Assembly (NCBI GenBank): GCA_002917075.1
Contig: NTMA01000044.1
Span: 62,001 to 126,000 of the forward strand
Reading direction: 5' to 3'
Length of the DNA stretch: 64,000 nucleotides
Source: Hawksworthiomyces lignivorus
Lineage: Eukaryota > Ascomycota > Sordariomycetes > Ophiostomatales > Ophiostomataceae
The position numbers were made by a program, and so were the translations under genes. Shown piece after piece: positions 20,941 through 30,372 of this stretch. The notes under the pieces were generated by a model. It saw nothing but the letters and a program-made list of their open reading frames with translations. It had not been told where the DNA came from and searched no databases. How positions within the stretch are numbered: the first letter of the stretch is position 1; the number at the start of each line of letters is the position of its first letter.

Positions 20941-21850
20941 GTGTCGCTTTCGAGCATACCAAAGTATGAAGGTGCTGAAAGCCTAAGCATGCCAACTCTG
21001 TCGTTGGATTCGGGTTCGGATTACAACTTTGAGCTACTTGTTCCTCTCGCCGCTTCTGTTAGTGGCGGAGGCGATATATCTGACATGCTAGAGGCACGAA
21101 GAACATCAAACCCGGCGATTTCAACTCCTACAGCGACCAATTTTTACGTTCTTGCCAACCTGGCGGAGGTTCGGGCCCAAGACAAGAACATAGCGGACGA
21201 TCCAACCAACGTGAGAGACTCTTTATTTGCCGCCTCTGAGTATCTCTTCCGAACCGATTTCTTCCTTCATGGGAGTTAGAATGATACATTTCTCGATGTT
21301 CTACGGATAGAACAAAGCCGGCCTTTGGCGTTACTATCAATGCATTGCCTGTGCCTGGGGAGCGTGTCCAAATGAAAGCAGACAACTTTACTATCAAAGG
21401 CAGATGGTATGGCGCATCTGCTAGATAGGTGAAGGGTCCAACTTTGGGCATTGGGGACGGATTCGATGTCAACCGGGAGGACTTGTGCCACCAGTATGTC
21501 GCGTCTGCCTTAGTTCGCGGGTGGAAGTTGCTTCACCTGCGAGCGGGCCAGGGACTCATACGCCAAGACCAAAACATAGGTTTCATTCCAGATTGGGAGC
21601 GTGTTGTTACCCCAGTCGTTGACTACCTGCGGTCTGAAAAACCTCACCTGGTCGACCAAACACATCTAAGGCTCCAAGGCAACTCTATAAGTGGCTATCG
21701 CGCCGCTCGCGCTGCAGCTTTTGAACCTCAGTGCTGGATAGTTGCTTAGAACGGTAGTATCTGGGGTTCGTTCGACAGTTACGCTTTCCCTTCTTTTGTG
21801 GTACCGTTATATACTGGCTGCGGAGGCGGATGTAGTCCCTCTAACTAATT
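20941..21850 (+). pseudogene. Alpha/beta hydrolase relic (FrsA/DUF1100-like)
   Basis: Three pieces of one hydrolase follow in order. The N-terminal piece has DYNFELLVPLAASVSGGGD, NFYVLANLAEVRAQ and YLFRTDFFLHG. A piece in another frame reads INALPVPGERV and FTIKGRWYGAS. The third, in frame with the second after a TAG, reads GFIPDWERVVTPVVDYL and then GNSISGYRAARAAAFE. This is the layout of fungal alpha/beta hydrolases related to 2,6-dihydroxypseudooxynicotine hydrolase. Breaks are TAG at 21277-21279, a frameshift near 21300, TAG at 21426-21428 and TAG at 21747-21749. The nucleophile elbow, normally G-x-S-x-G, reads G-N-S-I-S. No ATG starts the first piece. Clearly non-functional. Confidence 0.75.
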
Positions 21851-21948
21851 TATAGTTCCAACGTATTCTTCAACCTTTCCCGCGGTGTATTTTCCTCACA
21901 CAAACAACCACATTCAAAAGTCTTCTTATAAGGAGCATCCATTGTCTT

Positions 21949-22600
21949 CTACCTAAGCTTGCTAAGGCCGTCGACGAGATCAACGAGCATCGGGTGGTAC
22001 TGGCGGACATGTCTTCTCAAATTGGATCTCCTCTTAATCTCGGCACCGCAACCTGGACATCTGAACTTATCACCATGGCCATGTGCTCCGTCTTGGTGGC
22101 GTTGAACATCTTGCGAGCGTGTAAATTTTTTCCGCAGCCATCAATCGAACACTCGTGTGTCTTCCGCGAGGTACTGTTGTGGATTCTAAATGGTCAATAG
22201 TTAGTGGCTGCTCTATATGCCAATCCATGCGTAAATTTGTACCTCGTCAAATCTATGACCTGTTCGCCATCCGCTGCATGGGATTGGAGAGAAGAAAATG
22301 TGCTAGGTTGTAATGAAGTGGTAAGGAATGCATTTGGAATATCAAGCGATAATGGATCAATCGTAGCGTCTTATTGTTGCTGTGATGGTATCAATTGCGT
22401 CAACGCTCGGCTGTGAACACCTTCTTCCGTCTCTCTATCATCCGTAAAGGGTTGTGTTATCCCATGTTCTGTTAGGTTGGGTTTGCATAAAGAGAATAGA
22501 TGAGTAGAAGAAGATGTGTTTTCAAGCGCCCAATCCACCTGGACTGGGTTCGACCAAGAGTAACAGGTACAATATTTGTGGGAGTAAGGTCGCTACAAGA
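21949..22600 (-). pseudogene. C2H2 zinc-finger protein relic
   Basis: The 3' exon encodes a finger C-x4-C in KTHECSIDGCGK, then, after a one-base deletion in the A run, FTRSQDVQRHQDGAH in the next frame. A second complete finger FRCPGCGAEIKRRSNLRRH, ending VRQYH, and the stop at 21951-21949 follow. Upstream, an intron with GTACAA donor, CACTAAC branch and TTTAG acceptor joins to a Ser/Thr-rich region. There the frame reads Gln-Gln-Gln-stop-Asp: a TAA directly after CAG CAA CAA, most simply a CAA-to-TAA change. An acceptor-like CTTGTAG near 22600 may bound this exon. Such proteins are DNA-binding regulators. With one frameshift and one nonsense codon it is probably inactive. Confidence 0.55.
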
Positions 22601-22816
22601 AAGAGTGATGTGGAGGCCGTTGCAGGCGCTCTGCCGCTAGAAAGACAGAGCCCTGCTCTGATTGTGGCAGCTAAAGGACTAAAAGAGTGAACTTGTTTGA
22701 CAATGACTGTAACTTTTCTTTTCAGTGGGAAAAGAAAAGTTGTCGAGGTTTAAATAATTTGCTAGCCGCTAGTCTTGATGGTCTCTAACTCGTAAAGAGA
22801 GGCAGTCTGCTGGGCA

Positions 22817-23028
22817 CTGCAGGTGCCTCACAGCCGACCAAACAGTTGGCGCATCTGATATCTAATTATGAGGTTCAAACTATTTACGGAGTACAAGTCA
22901 CTTTCTCTAATAGTCTCGAACTCAGAGGCAGTGTGCCAGGTGCTGCAGGTGCCTCACAGCAGGCCAACAATCATTGTACCTGATCTCGCTGCCAGCGAAG
23001 CAACATGCTAAATGCTGCAGGTGCCTCA
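22817..23028. repeat. Three dispersed copies of a 14-mer within a degenerate repeat
   Basis: CTGCAGGTGCCTCA occurs exactly at 22817-22830, 22943-22956 and 23015-23028. The first two copies lie in longer similar segments sharing GTCTC-AACTC, AGAGGCAGT and CACAGC plus GCCGACCA/AGGCCA. This could be an old duplication or a miniature-element remnant; no clear terminal inverted repeats are seen. Confidence 0.65.
22885..22899 (+). repeat. TACGGAGTA motif in a 15-mer shared with 59735-59749
   Basis: TACGGAGTACAAGTC is found here and again, identically, at 59735-59749, both between genes. Confidence 0.7.
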
Positions 23029-23416
23029 TCGCAAACCAATCAGCCAAATGCACTTTCGCGTTGGTGTACGATACATGCCGTATCTGTGGGCAAAAGCAAG
23101 GCTCAGTGGCCTTTATGTCAAACAATGGCTCGATAAATACCTTTTCAATCATTCCAGAAAAGGTATCAACAATGACGAGTGTGTTGCATCTACCTTTTGC
23201 GTCCGAGCTAGAACAAGCAATCAGTACGCAAGCGTGTTAGATAATACCAAGAGGCAGTGAGACCCTTGCATCCCATTGAATTACGAATGCGCTCGGCTCT
23301 AATCGAATATTTATACAGGCATTGTTCCGGTGCAAAGAGTTCTATCTCCACCATCTATATCATAACGCAAATACCAAGACTGATTACTGCAGCTCAGATC
23401 AATAAACTGAGGAATT

Positions 23417-23962
23417 ATGGGTCGTACAAACATTCGTAAAGCCATTTCTCTGTTCAATCGAGCGGGGACGTCCTTCGAAGAAATTGCATGCGTTCCGGAT
23501 GCTCAAAAACTAGTGTACATTATCACCACGCCTCTGACCCAGGCACACCTCGATCGCTTTGCAAATCTTCTTCGCATCAATCTCCCGTGGTCTTGGGTTC
23601 GGAAAAGTTCCCCGGTCGCATTTGTCTACAGCGAGTCTGATCTCACGCTTTCAGTACCAAAGGTGATTGTTAGCTCTAGCATGCAACTGACAGGAAAGAA
23701 GGAGCGTCGTTATTATGAGATTGAGAACGCCGAGAAAGAGCACTCAGAAGTGGTCGAGCCTGAGAAGGAAGAGCTTGTGTACATCATCATCACTCAAGGG
23801 CAGTCAGGAGACGTGCTCGGCAAGATAGCGACAGAGCCAACTCGCGAACGAGCGGCTGCTTATGTTATGCACGAAGCACTTAACGGCTATTCAACTGTCT
23901 TTACAGCAGCTATGCTTGGGACGAATGTTGGAAAAGTTGAAAGACGACTCTTACAGCTTTAA
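23417..23962 (+). CDS. Hypothetical protein, 181 residues
   Basis: A single-exon frame from the ATG at 23417 (context ATTATGG) to the stop at 23960-23962. The protein is mixed alpha/beta in composition, with an acidic Glu/Lys-rich middle (residues about 95-122) and no signal peptide, membrane segment or motif that I recognise. Two short segments resemble each other, LVYIITTPLTQ near residue 32 and LVYIIITQGQS near 122, hinting at an internal duplication. I assign no function. It stands between degraded genes in an AT-rich area, so it could be a real orphan gene or a chance frame. Confidence 0.4.
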   Translation: MGRTNIRKAISLFNRAGTSFEEIACVPDAQKLVYIITTPLTQAHLDRFANLLRINLPWSWVRKSSPVAFVYSESDLTLSVPKVIVSSSMQLTGKKERRYYEIENAEKEHSEVVEPEKEELVYIIITQGQSGDVLGKIATEPTRERAAAYVMHEALNGYSTVFTAAMLGTNVGKVERRLLQL

Positions 23963-24859
23963 AGCGGTAGGAGACAGTAGAGCCTTGAAGACATTGATCA
24001 AGATCCTACAACAAAATGTATTGGATTCTAGTGCTAAAACTCACGGAAGTTCTCGATTTTTTTTATTTTTTATTTTTTATTTTATATATATATATATATA
24101 TATATATTATTTCTTTGTTTCTTTATTTCTTTATTTTTTTTATTTTTATTTTTTTTTACAGTCTATATCCATAAATAGGATGTCACCAGAGGGAAAATCA
24201 CGATTACGACGTCACATCTAAAATATAATGAAATTGAATTTAATACATATAACATCTTCGGTTTGCTGTTAAAATAATCAAAAAGAAACTTACCTTTGTC
24301 TTTTGCAAGACCCCAGCTTAAATTGTAGCACAGGTGGTGTATGTCGATATACAAACAAAAGATGCCGCTATCCTGACCCTCCTGCTATCAGCCCTCCAAA
24401 GATGGAGACGAAGCGTGCTTGGGATTCCTTCCCGCGAAAGGTGCGGATATCAACGAGATGGACGAGGAACATGACTGCTCTTTGTATTCTTTTCCATGAC
24501 ATTTCAGTTGACACCGCCTCCATGATCCAACTCAGAGCAGAACTCGACGTGAGCTTCCCGCTTAAGACTGGCTTCAATCGTCATGATCATGGCAGCTTGC
24601 GTCACGGACTGCAATCGTCATTTTCACTCTCCCTGTTATTGTCATGTGAGCAAACTAGGTTACTAAGTGAGTGACACTTGAGACATCTCTAAGAAACTTC
24701 TTTCCCCCTCCACTTTTGCCTTTTTTCTCCCCAAATATTTCTTCATTACCACTCCTGCCTTTTCTCTCCCATAGTCACTCTAGGTCAAACAACATCTCAA
24801 GCCCAGACACTCTTCCATATTTACCTTCTGTTTTCATTTCATTCATCGAACTCTCCACA
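23963..24859. other. AT-rich spacer with TA repeat
   Basis: It includes T-rich and TA-rich simple sequence (24058-24165) and a pyrimidine-rich leader (24690-24855) just before the next start codon. A frame near 24303-24674 lacks an ATG and a family match. Confidence 0.45.
24058..24165. repeat. T/A-rich simple sequence
   Basis: T runs interrupted by single A residues, a (TA)n stretch of about eleven units around 24084-24106, then further T runs. Confidence 0.7.
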
Positions 24860-25794
24860 ATGTCTTCAGAATCAATGCTTGGAGTGTTGCAACATTTCGA
24901 GCCTGGTGTGGACCCAGTGCAGTTCTTTCGAGAGCGTGCGATTCGGAGATTGGAACAACAATACGCGTCTCCCGAGTGGGAAAAGCAGCATCACAACATT
25001 GAGGTTTTGCTAAAGTATTATTATGAGGGAGGACAGTTGCCGCTCGAGCCGACATGGGTCGTCGATGGACAGATCGTTACGGATCCGTCACAGGAAGACA
25101 TGGTCTCGAAGACAGTTTTTCTGGCCCCTGTATGTACCTCATGCCAATGGAAATTAAAGCTAATACTAACTATTCGCGACAGCAACTCTGCTACCAGTTT
25201 GGGGGCTCGAGTTTGCAAGGTACTTCCGATGCTGCTGCTGGCCATCGTGCAGTGTCGTCTTAGAACGGCGACCGACAAATGGCGCAACGAGAGGCGTTTC
25301 AATTGCATGGGGCATCAGGCATGCACGAAGTAATATAATACATGATTTCTTTCTTGTTGGCATACATTATTACGTACTGACAATCGACCAACTACTAGAT
25401 GTTTGCCTTGGTTCGTTTGTCTGCAGACCCGGCCCGGATCATCCGCATTTCACTCCTCAACGACACTGGGTCAAACATGCAAACTCTTCGACCAGAAGAT
25501 CTAACTGTCCTTTTCTATAACCGAACCACCCACCCCCCAGTTCGGGCTGATGTTTGGACCGCTGGCGGTTTTGTAGAGAGGGAATTTATTACATTCCAAA
25601 TGCAGATTGTCGACCGCAGTGATGCACCCCTAACGCCCTGGTACGAAGAGCGAGGGATGGTTGGCCATATCGGATGTGATCGGCTTTCGGGGAGTAAGAT
25701 GAGAAACTACTTGTACTTTGGAACGGCGCCTGGAAATACCGTTCTTTACGTTGCCGTGAAGAAGAACGGGCTCACTACCATGCTTCCCACATAA
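24860..25794 (+). pseudogene. DTGS-motif (retropepsin-like) protein gene with in-frame TAG
   Basis: Exon 1 (24860-25129) starts at an ATG in good context (CACAATG) and encodes 90 residues. A 53-nt intron with a perfect TACTAAC branch point and CGACAG acceptor leads to 25183. The frame then meets TAG at 25261-25263, giving a 116-residue product. The same frame continues through 25331, a 67-nt intron (GTAATA...TACTGAC...CTACTAG) and a last exon 25399-25794 that reads RISLLNDTGSNMQTL and later RLSGSKMRNYLYFGTAPGN. The D-T-G-S motif with hydrophobic flanks is the active-site signature of aspartic-protease folds. The TAG could be avoided by splicing 25129 directly to 25264 (134-nt intron), which keeps the frame, but that acceptor lacks a branch point. 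So it is either nonsense-mutated or alternatively spliced. There is no retroelement context. Confidence 0.5.
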
Positions 25795-26159
25795 TGGCCT
25801 AAGCAGGTTTGTGCAGAATGCTACGAAGTGAGGTGGGGTGTGGACGACGAATGGGGCCCCTACGTGGGAAGCATGTATCCTCCTAGTCTATTATATTACT
25901 ATTAAGGCTGTGTGGTTGAGACAAGGAAACACAATGGGAAACGAAATATTCTTTTAAGTCTATTGTAATACCATTATTTAAGCTAAGAACCGGCCCTGTC
26001 ATTTATGACGCTCTATGTGGGTGTGACAAAGGAAACGCTAGAACAAGCCAAAACGCAATGCAATGTGAAGCTATTGAGACAAAAGAAACGGGTATGCGTC
26101 AAGACGAACAAACGGAAAAGCATGGCTTGAAGAGAGAGCCCGCGATGGCGTCGGCGGGC
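25795..26159. other. Convergent spacer
   Basis: It lies between the 3' ends of the DTGS gene and the lipase gene. It holds 3' UTRs; no gene seen. It marks the change from AT-rich accessory to GC-rich core sequence. Confidence 0.45.
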
Positions 26160-27774
26160 CTAGATCAGGAACTCCTCCTTGACAAAGTGCCGCAGGACGG
26201 CGCGGCCCTCGTCGAAGTTGGGCGAGTCGTGGCGGACGACGATGGCGGCGTGGGTGTGGCGGACCTTGTGGATCCAGACGCGGTACTTGCGCCAGCCGAG
26301 GCTGTCGAGCGCGTCGATCATGGCGAACTGCTCCGGGGTGAGGGCGAGCATGTGCTCGTGATCGGGCTCGTCGAGCGCCTGCGCGGCATCCGCCTCCGCC
26401 TGCAGCTGCTGCTGGGACAGCGACAGCGACGAGGCGTCCGAGTCGGACTCGGCGCCGGCCTTTGCCTCGACGGCATTGGCCGCGCGGATGCGCTGCCGGC
26501 GCTCGGCAGCGGCGGCCTCCTCCTGGCGCTCCTCGGCGGGGGTGAGGAATTCGGTCTCTTGGGCGGTGTTGATGGACTCGTAGGCGCCCTCGACGGTGTC
26601 GCGCAGGCCCTTCATCCACAGCGGCAGGGCGCGGTAGGACTGGACGTCGATGCCGGCGAGGCCGCCCTCGTGCAGCTGGCGGCGGCGGCTGCTCAGGACG
26701 GTCTGGTAGACGGCGTTGACGAGGAAGACGGCGACGCCTAGCGGCAGCAGGAACAAAAACGCAAAGATGGGCGCCACTTCGAGCAGGGCGGCGCGCGCCT
26801 CGCGCGACCACGGCCGCGCCAGGAACCCGCGCAGCGCCTTGGTCAGGGGCCCGCTGCGGCGGCCGCGGCGGCGCTCCTTGAGCGCGCCGCCGGCCACAGG
26901 CTGCTGCTTTTGTTTGGCGGACGCAGACGCGGACGGGTGCGCGACGGGTGTGTCCGGGTCGAGCAGAACGTCTTCGTAGCCCGGGACGAAGCGCAGCGGC
27001 AGGTCCTCGATCTCGCCGCCGTCGGCCTGGACGGCGGCAAAGGGGTCCGTCTTGACGACGGCGGTGGTGTAGTAGGCGGCGCTGCGGTCGTTGACAATGT
27101 TGGCGTAGAGGGTGCGGCGGCGGAAGCGGGCCAGGCCGGCCATGAAGACCGAGTCTGGGTCAGCCAGCACGGCCAGCAGCGGCCGGCCCGTGTCGCGGAA
27201 GGTGTCGATGCCCCATAGCTGGCGGCCCGACATGCTCAGGGTGCGCGCGCCCATGACGTTCCAGATGGTGCTGCCGGCGCCGCGGTGCGGCGAGCGCACG
27301 CCCAGAAAGGGGCTCGCAAAGGCGACAAAGTTCATGCACTCGAGCGCGCCCAGCACGCCCCGCGCGTGCAGCAGGCCCACGGCGTAGCGCGCCACCAGGC
27401 CGCCCAGCGAGTAGCCGATGACGCTCAGCCGCGTGATGCGCGCGCCCCGCGCCGTCGCCGTCTCCAGCGCCTCCTCGATCTCGTCGCACACGCGCTCGCC
27501 GCCCGTCTCGATGCCGTCGTACGTAAAGTAGCCGCTGTTGCTCTCGGCCACCAGCAGGTGCAGCCGGTCCTCGGAGAACTCGTCGCGCAGCGCCGCGGCC
27601 ACCGACTTCAGGTGCACGGGGTTGCCCCAGAGCTGTGTCTCTTTGTTAGCAAAAACTAGACAGGACAGGCCCGAAACAGAGGCAAGCAAGATCAGCAAGA
27701 ACAGCAATACATACGCCATGGACCAACACGCAGAGATGCTCTGCTTTGGCGCTACCGCCGTTGAATTCGGTCAT
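26160..27774 (-). CDS. DUF676 lipase/serine esterase
   Basis: Exon 1 (27774-27715) encodes MTEFNGGSAKAEHLCVLVHG and exon 2 (27632-26160) resumes with LWGNP, so the LVHGLWGNP oxyanion-side motif is rebuilt across an 82-nt intron (GTATGT, GCTAACA, CACAG). The protein has 510 residues. The nucleophile elbow GYSLGG is at 93-98 (Ser95). NDRSAAYYT and a C-terminal RHDSPNFDEG, probably carrying the catalytic His, also fit this family, which includes yeast Rog1 and the lipid-droplet phospholipase Lpl1. A hydrophobic stretch near 308-329 (FAFLFLLPLGVAVFLVNAV) suggests membrane or lipid-droplet attachment. A Glu/Ala/Arg-rich insert (about 385-440) is probably disordered. It likely hydrolyses acyl esters of glycerolipids. 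Confidence 0.88.
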
Positions 27775-29667
27775 GGTGGTAGAGTACAAGGGAGGCGTGC
27801 AATAGTGTCTTCCGGCTGCCTACAGAGATATGCAGAACTAGTTTGCTCAAAAGGGAACTGGCAAGCAGGAAAAGCTCTTGTTGGCGGTGATGGTGGCAAA
27901 ATTGGAGCCCTGGGAGAGGAAAGAAGGGGGCTTTCAAGATGCTTTATATGAAGCAAGGTTGTCAACTGATCTGTGTCACGCAACGACGATGAATTGGGTC
28001 AACTCAGGTGTCCGTTATGTTTCTGATCCATTCGTTGTCTGTGAGTCTGTGTGTATTTCTCTGGGCATTTCTTCCAGGGGTTCCATCCTGGTTTTACAGG
28101 TTTCTCCTTGCATCGTTATTTGAATTGGATTCTGCTAATTCTGCCAATATTTTTTTTTTTTAGCTACATTTTACCGTACCGGGCCATCGAGCAGCCCGAA
28201 GCTCCGAGGCTTGAAAAGGCATCCCTTTAATGAGAGAGAGTGCGTGTGTGTGTGTGTCCGAGTCCACCTCTCCACGTACGGACTAACACGAAAAGTGCTT
28301 TGTGGCATGTATCATGCTAAATAGCGACTTGCTGTATTACAAACCAACCGAACAATGCCCACAGAGCACAAAGGAAAACGAGAACACCGTCGGACACGGC
28401 GCTGGGAGGCGGCATTCGGAGGAATTACAGCAGTAATACGCTGTTTCAATTGGCAGCAAGCAGCTCAGAGCACGCCCTCTGCTGGCGTCAGAACACCACT
28501 AATTAGGCTCATTCAAGCCACCCCTTCCCCCCTAATACTGCGCTGTTGCGTATTCTTCGGCGCAGCCTTGCTAGCGTCATGCAGCATCATGCAGCCTGGA
28601 GTTAAGACGCCAACAAATCCGAACGGGCGAAACTGGCCTAGTAGGGAATAGTGAAGCGCGCAGCTAATACGGAGTACGCGAAACAGTATTCTAGGCGGCA
28701 GCAATAACTTTGTATACGTCTCAAATAAGTGTTACTGTACTCCGTAGAAAGCAGTACGGGTTAAAAGCATGTGTACTTGGAGACGGGGGAGGGGTGTATG
28801 GTTGGCGATAATGCAAGGGACCTGCCCTAACTCCGCTGATGACGGTCTTTTGCCTATCCCGTCCATGGCCTAATCTGCCAACTGCGTATGCTTAAAGGAA
28901 GATGTTCTCTGTAGCGAGATGAAAGTCGCGTGCCTACGCAGCCTTCACCTGCAAGGACATCTGATTGACAACGTGCATTTTTCCGTTCTCTAGGTTGAAT
29001 CTGACGGAAGACTGCGTGAAGGTTGAAGTGAGCCACGTGCAAGACACTAAGATACATACGCAAACGCGGACACATACCAGTCGCAGTGTAAGATGACAAA
29101 GAAACGGACGAGCAACGGAGAAACTGACCATGCGGACTGCGAGAATGTTTCCAACATGACGCCCGTGACAGAAATACGACCCGGGTGATAGCCGCATCTC
29201 GTGCCGAAGCCCGCTGCGAATTTACCTTCTGACGTAGTGAGGGAGTCTTCTATTCTGCGGCTGGCACAGGCTACCGTCACAAAAACGTATGCCCTCCCTC
29301 AAGCCTTGGGCGGGCGTGAACAAAAACTGCACAGCATTCTTTGTCGTCTGCTATTGGCTAATATCCTACAGGGGTTGTCTGCCCCTTTGGGTCTAGCTCA
29401 GTGACCCGACGACGGTAGTGGGTGCAGCGAAGGACCCGGAATCGCGGTTGGGTCCGCGGCGAGCAAATCAGAAAAGGGGGATTTGGGGGTGAGCAATAAG
29501 GTCATGGTAGGGATTTTGCTGAGACGACAGAGAGAGGTTGCGGTGATGATGGTGCAATTACTACATTTCTTTTTGGTGATGGGCAGGTATTGAGCTTTGC
29601 TGCCTCTTCTAATTTTCCTTTTGCGGCCATTTTTCCTGATTCGATTTTCGTCTAGCCCCCAATTTTT
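27775..29667. other. Intergenic region between divergent lipase and NTH1 genes
   Basis: About 1.9 kb, containing both promoters, a short GT repeat near 28240-28258 and two TACGGAGTA motifs on opposite strands at 28668 and 28738. A frame at 28355-28651 begins with ATG but shows no protein-like features. Confidence 0.45.
28668..28746. repeat. Inverted pair of TACGGAGTA motifs
   Basis: TACGGAGTA at 28668-28676 and its reverse complement TACTCCGTA at 28738-28746 lie 61 bp apart, giving a possible stem or a paired protein-binding site. Confidence 0.6.
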
Positions 29668-30337
29668 ATGTGCTCGCGCCTGCGGTGGAGCTCAGTGTTG
29701 CGCGACCGCTGCCAATTTGCCGTGACCGCCTGGCGATCCCCTCCTCTTGGCCCTCTCTGCCTGCTGCGCGCAGTCCACTGCACGAGCTTGACTTCACGTG
29801 CTGCCCTCGCCGCCGCCGCTGCTATGACTGCCGCCACCACGACGGCCACGCCGCGCCGGCGCTCGGCACGGATGGCCTCGTCCCTGGCGCGGTTCAAATA
29901 CCGCGAAGAGACGGACGACGAGGATGACGACAAGAAGAGGAAGGACGTAACAGACGACGAAGACGACGAGCACGTGCCGTCGGACAGCGACGACGGCAGC
30001 CTGTCGGAGCTGTCATTCCACAGCGACATCGAGGACGCCGTGGCGTCGCGGCCACGCAGCGCCAAGAAGAAGACGCCAGCAAAGAGCGCGGCGACGGCGA
30101 CGGGCAAGCGAAAGCGTGCAGCGACGGTGACGACTTCTTCGACTACGACAGTACTGCCGAGCCATAAGAAGCGGAATGGCGCAGACGCCGACCTTCCCTC
30201 CGCCCAGCAGGCGATCAAGGGCGAAGAAGACGAGGACGGCAAGGCGGGCATCACAGCACCTGCAAAGGGCAAAACCCGCAAGCCGGCGCGGGTAGTCTCC
30301 GGCACCAAGATCAAGAAGGAGAAGAACGAAGACGACT

Positions 30338-30372
<35 letters not shown>

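Larger units (their letters stand above)
22601..23416. other. Spacer with degenerate repeats
   Basis: It contains three copies of CTGCAGGTGCCTCA and one TACGGAGTA motif. No protein-like frame is evident. Confidence 0.45.

Noticed and set aside
25399..25794. LTR-retrotransposon protease
   Set aside because: The DTGS motif is present but no gag, reverse transcriptase, integrase or LTRs flank it, and it joins upstream exons by normal introns.
28355..28651. 98-codon ATG-initiated frame
   Set aside because: No motif, unusual composition, and located in a promoter-like region with motif repeats.
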